Of a DNA stretch of 64,000 nucleotides, positions 7,554 through 17,200 are shown piece by piece. The notes below the pieces were generated by a model that saw only the letters and a list, made by a program, of their open reading frames with translations, was not told the DNA's origin and ran no database searches. The stretch is from Streptomyces termitum (GTDB taxonomy: Bacteria > Actinomycetota > Actinomycetes > Streptomycetales > Streptomycetaceae). A program made the position numbers and the translations under genes. The first letter of the stretch is position 1, and each line of letters starts with the position of its first letter. The DNA is taken from the NCBI RefSeq assembly GCF_014650175.1, contig NZ_BMUL01000011.1, forward strand, positions 63,841 to 127,840, written 5' to 3'.

Positions 7554-8255
7554 TTGAACATCTATATTTCTGGACGCGGCGCATTTTCGGTGCAAGTCGC
7601 GGAGGCCGTGGAAGACGCTGGGCACACCATCCTGGGGACAGCCTCCCCGGGTTTGAAGAAGGGCCGCACGGACGACAGCGACCCCATGGCGTGGGACCGT
7701 CTGCGCGGATGGTCGTTCCCCCGTTCCATTCCCTGGACGGAGGCGACGGAACTGCGCGCCCACCACATCTCCGAAAAAGTTGACGTCATCGTCGCCGCGC
7801 ATTCCCACGCGTTCATCGGACGGCAGACCCGGGCTCGGGCCCGGGTCGCGACCATCGGCTACCACCCGAGCCTGCTCCCCCTGCACCGGGGCCGGGACGC
7901 CATCCGCTGGACCATCAGGGACGGCGACCGGGCGACGGGCGGCAGCGTCTACCACCTGACCGAGCGGACCGACGGCGGGCCGATCGCCGCGCAGGAGCAC
8001 GTGCTGGTCCCGCCGGGTTCGACCGCCTCGTCGCTCTGGCGGGAGCACCTCGCGCCGCTCGGCGTGCGGCTCCTGCTGCGGGTGCTGGACGACCTGGCGA
8101 ACGACCTCCGCATCGAGGTCCCGCAGGACGAGTCCCTGGCCACGTGGGAGCCGGCGATGGACTCGCCCCCGCTGTACAAGCCCGAGCTGATCGCACTGCC
8201 GGCCAACGACGGCGTCGTCTCCACCGCCGACAAGTGGGCCCTCATCGACCGGTGA
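7554..8255 (+). CDS. Formyltransferase of the Formyl_trans_N family (cluster tailoring enzyme)
   Basis: A 233-residue protein with the formyltransferase core: N-terminal Rossmann start MNIYISGRGAFS, central HPSLLPLHRGRDAIRW (residues 104-119) and TERTDGGPI (137-144). It probably transfers a formyl group from 10-formyl-THF to an amine on the cluster's product. Of the usual Asn-His-Asp triad, His (H104) and Asp (D140) are present, but the Asn two residues before the His is Gly (G102). The start is a TTG at 7554 with GAGGA only 3 nt upstream, an unusually tight spacing; I found no better in-frame start. It lacks the C-terminal tRNA-binding domain of methionyl-tRNA formyltransferase. First gene of the cluster. 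Confidence 0.75.
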   Translation: MNIYISGRGAFSVQVAEAVEDAGHTILGTASPGLKKGRTDDSDPMAWDRLRGWSFPRSIPWTEATELRAHHISEKVDVIVAAHSHAFIGRQTRARARVATIGYHPSLLPLHRGRDAIRWTIRDGDRATGGSVYHLTERTDGGPIAAQEHVLVPPGSTASSLWREHLAPLGVRLLLRVLDDLANDLRIEVPQDESLATWEPAMDSPPLYKPELIALPANDGVVSTADKWALIDR

Positions 8256-8312
8256 GCCACCGGCGCCACCGGACGTCTTCGTCGAACACACTTGACGGAA
8301 GGCTTCTTCAGC

Positions 8313-9101
8313 ATGTCCCCGAACCACAAGCTCGTGACCGTCGACACCCTCGACGAGAAGGTCCTGGGTGACCTCCTCTCCCTGGAGTCCGTCGCCGTCC
8401 GAGTTCCCGAATTCTACGACGCCATGTACTGCAAGGCGCTGGCCGATCTGCTGTACCAGGAGATCGACGACACCGCCGGTGCCGGAATCTACGAAAGCAA
8501 TATCGATTCCTTCTGGAATGTCACACAGGATCCGGGGCGGCGTGAGCGGTATCTCGCGAGCACACTTCCCCTGCTGAACCGCATGCGCCGGCTGAGCGCT
8601 CCGCACCCCTCGCCGGTCGACCATCTCCGGGTGGCTCTCGACGAAAGCTGGCCCGGGGGCTCGACGCTCATGACGCTGAACGGCTCCAAGATGCCGCTCG
8701 GCATCACCCGCGTATGGCGCACGGGCAGCGAGGGCCTTCCCCACCAGGATGTGCTGCGCCGGGAATTCGACGACCCCATGGCGCATTCCCTGCTCGGACA
8801 GCTCGGGGTGAACATCTACCTGGACACCGCCGATGAGGGGGGTGAACTGGAGGTGTGGGACCACGTCATATCCGACGAGGAATACCAGGGAATGGCCGAC
8901 AAGTATCCGGGAAGTTACGGATACCCCCGCGACATCCTTCCCGAGGAGTCCGTGCTGATCTCCCCGGAGCCCGGCGACCTCATCCTCATCAACGCCGCGT
9001 GCGCCCACGCCATCCGCAAGATCACCGCGGGCCGGCGGATCACCGTCTCCGGTTTCGTCGGCAACTACGGCACCGACCTTCCCCTGCGCTGCTGGAGCTG
9101 A
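8313..9101 (+). CDS. 2-oxoglutarate/Fe(II)-dependent oxygenase
   Basis: A 262-residue protein with the facial triad of a prolyl-4-hydroxylase-type double-stranded beta helix: His144-x-Asp146 in GLPHQDVL and distal His232 in CAHAIRKI, followed by Arg242 (GRRITVSGF), the usual 2-oxoglutarate carboxylate ligand. It probably hydroxylates an amino acid building block or the peptide. The ATG at 8313 has CGGAAGG about 10 nt upstream; a TTG at 8292 would add 7 residues. It lies 57 bp after the formyltransferase and ends 2 bp before the aminotransferase GTG, so it is inside the operon. Its codon use is slightly more AT-tolerant than the NRPS genes. Confidence 0.8.
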   Translation: MSPNHKLVTVDTLDEKVLGDLLSLESVAVRVPEFYDAMYCKALADLLYQEIDDTAGAGIYESNIDSFWNVTQDPGRRERYLASTLPLLNRMRRLSAPHPSPVDHLRVALDESWPGGSTLMTLNGSKMPLGITRVWRTGSEGLPHQDVLRREFDDPMAHSLLGQLGVNIYLDTADEGGELEVWDHVISDEEYQGMADKYPGSYGYPRDILPEESVLISPEPGDLILINAACAHAIRKITAGRRITVSGFVGNYGTDLPLRCWS

Positions 9102-9103
9102 GT

Positions 9104-10213
9104 GTGACCATGACCCCTTCCTCCCCTTCCCCCGCGCTGCCGGACGAGCTCGCCGCGCGGCTCGACGGGATCGAACTGCCCGACCCGCTGGGCTTCAGCC
9201 GGCTGATGGCCCCCGTGATGTCCGTCGCGTACTACCGCGACGGCGCCTGGGAGACCCCGCGGCTCACCGGGCTCGACCCGCTGCCGCTGGCACCGCACAC
9301 CCAGGCGCTCCACTACGGGCAGGCCATCTTCGAGGGCATGAAGGCGTACCGGAACCTCGGCGACGACCTCGACGCCCCGACGCTGCTCTTCCGCCCCTAC
9401 GAACACGCCCGCCGCTTCAACCGGTCGGCCGCCCGCCTCGGGATGCCCGAGCTGGACGAACAGGTCTTCGTCACGGCCCTGGAGGAACTGGTCGGCACCC
9501 TGGAGCGACTGGTGCCGTCGCGGCAGGGCCAGTCCCTCTACCTGCGGCCCACCATGTTCGGAGCCACCGCGGACCTGTCGGTGGTGCCGTCCACCGAGTT
9601 CTGCTTCCTGATCTGCGCCACCCCCTCGGACGCCTTCTTCACCACGCCGATCTCGGCGTGGATCGAGCGGCACTACAGCCGGGCGGGCGCCGGCGGCACC
9701 GGCAACGTGAAGGCGGCCGGCAACTACGCGGCGAGCTTCGCCGCGGCGGCACCGCTGCGGGAGAACGGCTTCCACCAGCTGCTGTGGCTGGACGCCGTGG
9801 AGCACCGGTACGTCGAGGAGTTCACGGCGATGAACGTGTTCACGCGCCGCGGCGACGTCCTGGTCACCCCGCCGCTCTCCGACACCATCCTCGCGGGCAT
9901 CACCCGGGACAGCCTCCTCGCCCTCGGCCCGTCCTTCGGGCTGAAGATGGAGGAGCGGCCCATCGACATCCACGAGCTGACCGACGCCGTCGCCGCGGGC
10001 GAGGACGTCGAGGTCTTCGGCTGCGGCACCGGCGCGGTCGTCGCACCGGTCGAGCTCCTCGGCGACGAGACCGGGCTGCGCCTCCCGCTGCCCGACCGGT
10101 CCGTCGCGCTCGACCTGCGCGGCCGGCTGCTCGACATCCAGCACGGCATCTCCGCGGCGCCCGACGGCTGGCAGTGGCCGGTCACCGCGCTCCCCGACGG
10201 CCCTCGCGCGTAA
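9104..10213 (+). CDS. Class IV PLP aminotransferase (branched-chain aminotransferase-like)
   Basis: A 369-residue BCAT-type enzyme. Family markers are the ALHYGQAIFEGMKAYR block (about 68-83), the Schiff-base lysine in GGTGNVKAAGNYA (K203), EEFTAMNVF and the phosphate-binding end FGCGTGAVV. It interconverts 2-keto and amino acids with glutamate. In a cluster it most likely finishes a non-proteinogenic amino acid, for example from a homologated keto acid. I chose GTG 9104 because GGAG lies 6 nt upstream; the ATG at 9110 is the alternative. It starts 2 bp after the oxygenase stop and is followed by mbtH 16 bp later. Confidence 0.88.
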   Translation: MTMTPSSPSPALPDELAARLDGIELPDPLGFSRLMAPVMSVAYYRDGAWETPRLTGLDPLPLAPHTQALHYGQAIFEGMKAYRNLGDDLDAPTLLFRPYEHARRFNRSAARLGMPELDEQVFVTALEELVGTLERLVPSRQGQSLYLRPTMFGATADLSVVPSTEFCFLICATPSDAFFTTPISAWIERHYSRAGAGGTGNVKAAGNYAASFAAAAPLRENGFHQLLWLDAVEHRYVEEFTAMNVFTRRGDVLVTPPLSDTILAGITRDSLLALGPSFGLKMEERPIDIHELTDAVAAGEDVEVFGCGTGAVVAPVELLGDETGLRLPLPDRSVALDLRGRLLDIQHGISAAPDGWQWPVTALPDGPRA

Positions 10214-10229
10214 GGCACGGAAACCCACC

Positions 10230-10475
10230 ATGAGCCAGACCCCCGCCCCCACGACCGACACCGCCGACAGCGCCGACACCGCCGACACCGGCCGGTACGT
10301 CGTCGTCACCAACCACGAGGAGCAGTACTCGCTGTGGCCCGCCCACCGCGAACTGCCGCCCGGCTGGCAGGCCAGGACCGAGCCGGCCGACCGCGAGAGC
10401 TGCCTGGCGCACATCCAGGACCACTGGGTCGACATGCGGCCCCTGAGCCTGCGCGAGCGGGAGCAACGGCCGTGA
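10230..10475 (+). CDS. MbtH-like protein
   Basis: An 81-residue MbtH-family chaperone of adenylation domains. The signature is complete: NHEEQYSLWP, the LPPGW turn, and the C-terminal HIQDHWVDMRPLSLRE, with the two Trp residues that clamp the A domain. A Thr/Asp-rich 20-residue N-terminal extension precedes the fold. It should bind one or more of the three A domains encoded downstream. Its TGA overlaps the GTG of the thioesterase gene. Confidence 0.92.
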   Translation: MSQTPAPTTDTADSADTADTGRYVVVTNHEEQYSLWPAHRELPPGWQARTEPADRESCLAHIQDHWVDMRPLSLREREQRP

Positions 10476-11176
10476 TCCTCTTCTGCGTCCCGTTCGCGGG
10501 AGGCGGCGCGGAGGCGTTCGAGGGCTGGCACGAGGCGCTCGCACCGGTGGCGGAGGTACGCGTCGCGGAACTCCCCGGGCGCGGCGCCCGGTTCGGCCGG
10601 CCCCTCATCGACTCCATGCCGGCCCTCGTCTCCGAGCTGGCCGAGCAGTGCGAGGACCTCTCCCAGGGCCCGTTCGCGCTGCTCGGGTACAGCTTCGGCT
10701 CCTACGCGGCCTACGCCCTCTCGCTGCACCTGGCGGAGCGGGGCCGCGTCCCGCGGAGGCTGTTCGTGGGCGGCTCCCGGGCCCCCTTCCTGCCGCCGCG
10801 CGACCGGTTCCGGCACCTGATGCCGGACGCCGAGCTGATCGCGGAGCTGCGGGCGCTGGGCGGCACCGATCCCGAGGTGCTCGCCAGCGAGCAGCTGATG
10901 GCGATGTACCTGCCGGTCCTGCGGGCGGACTTCAAGGTCGTCGAGACCTACGAGGGGGGCACGGAGCCCGCGCCCTGCCCGCTGACCGTGTTCGGAGCGC
11001 GCCGGGACGCGTTCGTCCCGACCGAGGACCTGGCCGCGTGGACCAGGCTCGGCGACGCCGCCGGCGAGGTGCGCGTCTACGACGGAGATCACTTCGTGAT
11101 CCGCTCCGAGCGCTCCCGCATCTGCCGTGCGGTGCGCGCGGACCTGACGCTCGACGCGCTCGGCGCGGCGTCCTGA
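10472..11176 (+). CDS. Type II thioesterase
   Basis: A 234-residue alpha/beta hydrolase of the external editing type that removes stalled or wrong acyl groups from carrier domains. It shows the N-terminal VPFAGGG, the nucleophile elbow GYSFGS (Ser74), the acid region TVFGARRDAFVP and the catalytic His in DGDHFVI. The GTG start overlaps the mbtH stop (GTGA). It is distinct from the integrated TE at the end of the 22717 NRPS, which has Cys as nucleophile. Confidence 0.88.
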   Translation: MILFCVPFAGGGAEAFEGWHEALAPVAEVRVAELPGRGARFGRPLIDSMPALVSELAEQCEDLSQGPFALLGYSFGSYAAYALSLHLAERGRVPRRLFVGGSRAPFLPPRDRFRHLMPDAELIAELRALGGTDPEVLASEQLMAMYLPVLRADFKVVETYEGGTEPAPCPLTVFGARRDAFVPTEDLAAWTRLGDAAGEVRVYDGDHFVIRSERSRICRAVRADLTLDALGAAS

Positions 11177-11211
11177 CCCTGACGAAGCCGGCCACCGAGG
11201 ACGCCCGAGAG

Positions 11212-14200
11212 ATGACCCCTGACGTGACTGCACCCTTCCCGACCTCCAGCGCCCAGCAGCGCCTGTGGTTCCTCCAGGAGCGGCACCCCGACGGCCTCGC
11301 CTACACCGTCACCGAGGCCGTCCGGCTGCGCGGCCCGCTCGACACCGGCGCCCTGCGGGACGCCCTCGCGGCCGTGGTCGCCCGCCACGACCAGCTCCGC
11401 GCCGTCTTCGACGCGCGGGGCGGAGAGCTCACCCAGCGCGTGGTGCCCGCGGCCGAGCACCCGTTCGTCCTGGCCCGGCACACCGTCGCACCCGGCGGGG
11501 TGGCCGACTGGCTGGCCGCGGAGACGGCCGTCCCCTTCGACCTGTCGAAGGGACCGCTGTTCCGGATGTCGCTGCTGGAACTCGGCGGTGACACCTGGGT
11601 GCTCGCACTCGTCGTCCACCACATCGTCACGGACGGCTGGTCCGCCGAACTCTTCTTCCGGGAGGCGGAGTCCGCGTACAGGCGGCTCGTCGAGGGCGCC
11701 GAGCCCCGCTGGGACCGCCCGGCGGGCGACTACCGCGAGGCGGTCGCCGGGGAACGCCGCCGGCTGGAGTCGGCCGGGCACGCGCGGCGGCTCGACGAGG
11801 CGGCCGCCTCGCTGGCCGGCGCCCCGCTCACCCTGGACCTGCCCCGGGACGCCTCCGCCGCGACGGAGCCGGCGCCCGCCGCCGTGCACCGCGACCGGCT
11901 CCCGGACGAGCTGGTCAAGAGCGTCGAAGTGTACGCCGCCGAGTGCGGGGCCACGCCCTTCATGCTCTACGCGGCGGCCTACGCGGTCCTCCTGTCCCGC
12001 TGGACCGGCCAGGACGAGGTGGTCTTCGGACTGCCCGCGGCAGGACGGGAGGACACGGCCGCCCACACCACCTACGGCCTCTTCGTGAACACGCTTCCGC
12101 TGCGCGTCCGGATCGGGGCGGAAGACCGCTGGAACGGGCTGGTGGAGCGGGTCAGGGACGCCGCCCTGACCACCTACGCCCACGCCGACGTGCCGCTCGA
12201 CCGCCTCGCCGCCCGGCTCGGCGGACTGCCGCTCCAGGCACTGCTGGTGGTCCAGCCCGACGACGTACCGCTGCCCGACCTGCCCGGCGTGACCGCCGCC
12301 CGGCTGCACGTCGCCCCGCACCACACCAAGTTCGACCTGCTCCTCCAGGTCGACCGGGGCCGGTTCGCCCCGGTCGACGGAGGCGAGGCCGAACACGGCA
12401 CCTTCGCGGCGCTGGAGTACCGCGCCGACACCCTCGGCGCGGGCCCCGCCGCCCGGATGCTGGAGCAGTGGCGGCTGATCCTGGAGGCGATGGTCGCCCA
12501 CCCCGACGCGTACGTCTCCGCGCCGTCGGCCGACCGGGCGCTGCTCGCCCCGTCGCTGCGGCTCGACCCGGCACCCGAAGCGCTGGACCCGGTCACCGCC
12601 TTCGCCCGGCACGCCGTCGAGCGGCCCGCCGCCCCCGCCGTGTGGACCGGCCACGACCCCCTCGACTACGCCGGTCTCGCCGGCCGCGTCGGCGCCCTCC
12701 AGCGCGCCCTCGCGGAGGCCGGGATCACAGCGGGCGACCACGTCGGTGTCTGCCTGCGCCGCACGCCCGACCTGGTCGCCGCCCTGATGGCGGTGGTCCG
12801 GGCGGGTGCCGCCTATGTGCCGCTCGACGCCGCGTACCCGGCGGAGCGGCTCTCCTTCATCGCCCGGGACGCGCGCTGCGCGGTCGTCCTGACCGAGCCG
12901 GAGACCCGGTCCGCGCTCCCGGAGGACGTCGGCCCGCGCCTCGACGTCACCACGGTCCCGGCGGCCGCCGAGCTGCCCGGGACGGTTCCGGCGCACCCCG
13001 AGAGCGTCGCGTACCTCATCTACACCTCCGGCTCCACCGGCCGTCCCAAGGGCGTCGCGATCCCGCACCGCGCCCTGCGCGCCTTCCTCGGCTGGGCCGC
13101 CGGCCACTACGCGCCCGAGGACCTGTCGGTGGTGCTGGCCGGCACCTCGGTCAGCTTCGACCTCTCCGTCTTCGAGGTCTTCCTGCCGCTCGCGACCGGC
13201 GGCTCGCTCCGGCTCGTCGACAACGTCCTCCAGCTCGCCGAGCAGCCGGGCGCCGAGCCCACCCTGATCAACACGGTGCCGTCGGCGATGACCGAGCTGC
13301 TGCGCGCGGACGCCCTCCCCGCCTCGGTGCGGGTCGTCAACCTGGCAGGCGAGCCGCTGCCCCGCACCCTCACGGACGCCGTCCACGCGCACGCGCCGCA
13401 CGCGCGGGTCCTCAACCTGTACGGCCCCTCCGAGGACACCACGTACTCCACCTGGTACGAAGTGCCCCGGGGCGCCGCGGAGGAGCCGCTGATCGGCCTG
13501 CCGGTCGCGGGCACCAACGCGTACGTCCTCGACGCCCGGCTCCGCCCGGTGCCCGCGGGCGCCGACGGCGAACTGTTCCTCGGCGGGCTCGGGGTCGCCC
13601 AGGGCTACCTGGACCGCCCCGGACTCACCGCCGAGCGGTTCCTGCCCGACCCGTTCAGCGGCGTCCCCGGCGCTCGCATGTACCGCACCGGCGACCGCGT
13701 CCGGACCACCGAGGACGGCGGGCTGCGCTACCTCGGCCGCTACGACCACCAGGTCAAACTGCGCGGCTTCCGCATCGAGACCGGCGAGATCGAGAGCCGG
13801 GCCCGTGAGGTCGACGGGGTCGCCCAGGCCCTCGTCGTCCTCCGCGACGTCGCCGGCTCCCCCCACCTGGTCTGCTACTGGACCGGCGGCGCCGCGGCCG
13901 ACGACGTCCGAAGCGCGCTCACGGCCGCCCTGCCGGCCCACATGGTCCCCGGCCACTGGGTGCCGCTCGACGCCTTCCCGCTCAACGCCAACGGCAAGAT
14001 CGACCGTGCCGCCCTGCCCGGACCGGCCCACGGCACGGGCGAGACCGCCGGCCCCGCCACCGACACCGAGCGCGAGGTGGCCGCCCTGATGAGCGGGCTG
14101 ACCGGTGCCGGACCGCTCGGCCCGGACGCCGACTTCTTCGCGCTCGGCGGCCACTCCCTCCTGGCCATGCAGCTGACGGCCGGCGTCCGGGACGGGCTCG

Positions 14201-17200
14201 GCGCCGAGATCGCGCTCGCCGACGTCTTCCGCGACCGCACCGTCCGCGCCCTGGCCGCCCGCATCGACGGCGCCCTCGCCCAGGAGGCGGTGCTGCCGCC
14301 GCTGCGCCGCCGCGAGGGCGACGGGCCCGCACCGCTCTCCTTCGCCCAGGAGCGCATGTGGCTCGTCGAACAGCTGCGGCCCGGCAGCTCCATGCTCAAC
14401 ATCGGAGTGGCCGTCCGCACCACCGGCGCCCTCGACCGGGCCGCCCTCGACCGGGCCCTGCACTCGCTGACCGCCCGCCACGAGGCGCTGCGGCTGCGGA
14501 TCGGCCGGGACGCCGACGGCGTCCTGCGCCAGCGGGCCGCCGACCACCGGCGGACCCCCGCCCGGCAGCTCTCCTCCGACGGCCCGGACACCACCGTCCG
14601 CCTGCTGCGCGACGCCCTCGCGGAACCCTTCGACCTGGCCACCGAGGTGCCCGCCCGCTGGCTGCTCGTCGAGGAGCCGGCCGCGGCCGACGGGCGCCCC
14701 CGGCACGTCCTCGCCCTCGTCATCCACCACGTCGTCGCGGACGCCTGGTCGCTGCGGGTCCTCCTCGACGAGCTGTTCCGGGACTACGCGGCCCTGGCCG
14801 CCGGGCGGCAGCCGGACACCGCGCCGCCGCTCTCCGCCCTCGACCACGCCACCTGGCAGCGCCACCACCTCGACCGCCCGGCGCTGGCCCGCCGCGACCT
14901 CGCCCACTGGACGGAACGGCTCGCCGAGCCGCCGGAGCGGCTGCGGCTGGCCTTCGACCACCCGCCGGCCGAGGCCGTCTCCTACCGGGGCGCCCGGCTC
15001 ACCCGGCGCGTCTCCGGCGAGGCCGTGGAACGGCTGCTCGCCCTCGGCCGGGAGGCCGGAGCCACCCCCTTCATGAGCGTCCTCGCCGTCTACCAGGGCC
15101 TCGTGTCCCGCCTGTCCGGGCAGGACGACATCGTCGTCGGGACCCCGATCGCCAACCGCGACCAGACCGGCACCGAGCACCTGGTCGGCTGCCTCCTGAA
15201 CACCCTGGCGCTGCGCAGCGACCACAGCGGCTCGCCCTCCTACCGCACGCTCCTGGACCGGGCCCGGCAGGAGTGCCTCACCGCCTTCACGCACCAGCAG
15301 ACGCCCTTCGAGCTGGTCGTCTCGGCCCTGGGCGCCGAGCGGACCGTCGAGCACACGCCGGTCTTCCAGACCATGTTCGTGCTCGACGGAACCGCGACGC
15401 CCGTCCCCGGCGCCCCCGGCCTGGAGACCGAGCGCTTCGACGTGCCGCCGGTCGCCACCCAGTACGACGTCACCCTCATGGTCGGCCGCGACGCGCACGG
15501 CTGGCACGCCACCTGGGACTACCGCACCGACCTCTTCGAGGCCGCGACCGTGGCCTGCTACGCCGACTGCTTCGAGGCCCTCCTCGCCCAGGCCGGCCGG
15601 CACCCCGACGCCCCGCTCGGCGGACTGCCGCTGAGCACCCCGGAACGCGAACGCCACGCCGTCGGCCGGGGCCGCCCCCCGGCCACCCCGGTCCCCGCCA
15701 CCCTCCCGGCGCTCTTCGCCGAGCGGGTCGCCGCCCACCCCGACGCGCCCGCCCTCCAGGACGACGACGGCGTCCTCACCTACCGCGAACTGGACCGGGC
15801 CGCCGACCGGCTCGCGGCCCGGGTCGCCGCCCTCGGGGTCCGCCCCGACGACAGGGTCGCGATCGTGCTGCCGCGCTCCCGCGCCTCGGTGACCGCGGTC
15901 CTCGCCGTCGCCAAGGCCGGCGCCGCCTTCCTCTGCCTCGACCCCGCGCTCCCCGCCGAGCGCATGGAATGGATCGCCCGGGACGCCGGGGTGAGACTGC
16001 GGATCACCGACGCCGCCCTCGCCGACCGGCTGCCCGGCACCGTCCCCGCCGTCCGCGTCGACGAGGAGCCCGCCGGGACGCCGCCGGCCCCGAGCCCCGC
16101 GCTGACGCCCGAACACCTCGCGTACGTCATCTACACCTCCGGGTCCACCGGCACGCCCAAGGGCGTCCTGCTCGCCCACCGCGGCCTCGCCCAACTGCGC
16201 GACCTGCACCGCACCGCCTTCGGCGCGGGGCCCGGCTCGCACGTCCTGCAGTACGCCCCGTACTCCTTCGACGCCTCCGTCTGGGAGTGCGTCATGGGCC
16301 TCCTCACCGGGGCCTGCCTCCACCTCACGCACCCCGACCGGCTGCTGCCGGGCGCCCCCCTGGAGCGGACCCTCGCCGAGCGGTCCATCACCCACCTGAC
16401 CATGCCGCCGTCCAACCTGGCGATGCTCCACACCCTCCCGGAGAGCCTGCGCCACCTCGTCCTCGCCGGAGAGGCGTTCCCCGCCGAGCTGGCGCAGCGC
16501 TGGGGCGGCGCGGTCCACCTGTGGAACGCCTACGGACCGAGCGAGGCGACCGTCTGCGGCACCGTCCAGGACTGCGCGGAACTGCCGCCCGGCCACTCCC
16601 CGGGCATCGGCAACGCCTTCCCCGGCGCCGAGGCGTACGTCATGGACGCCGCGCTCAACCCGCTCCCCCCGGGCGTGCCGGGCGAACTCCACCTCGGCGG
16701 CCAGGGCCTGGCCCGCGGCTACCTCGACCGGCCCGCGCTCACCGCCGAGAAGTTCGTGCCGCACCCCTTCCCCACCACCCCGGGCGAACGGCTCTACCGG
16801 ACCGGCGACCTCGCCCGGCTCACCGCCGACGGAACGATCGAGTTCCTCGGCCGGATCGACGACCAGATCAAACTGCGCGGCATCCGGGTGGAGCCCGGCG
16901 AGATCGAGCGGACCCTCGCCGCACTCGATCCGCGGATCGACGACACGGCCGTCCTGGTGTCCGGCAGCGGCGGCGACCAGCACCTCGTCGGCTTCGTCGC
17001 CGGACCCGAGGGGCTCGACCCGGAAGCGCTCCGCGAAGCGCTCACCGGCCGGCTCCCCGGCTACATGGTGCCCGCCTGGATCGACCGGCTCGACGCCTTC
17101 CCCCTCACCGGCAACGGCAAGCTCGACCGGCGGGCCCTCGCCCGCGCCGCCGAGGGCCGGCGCCGCCGCACGGCGCCCCCCGCGCCCCCGCGCGGCCCGC

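Noticed and set aside
7490..7783. 97-codon frame overlapping the start of the formyltransferase
   Set aside because: Overlaps a gene with clear family motifs in another frame and has no recognisable content.
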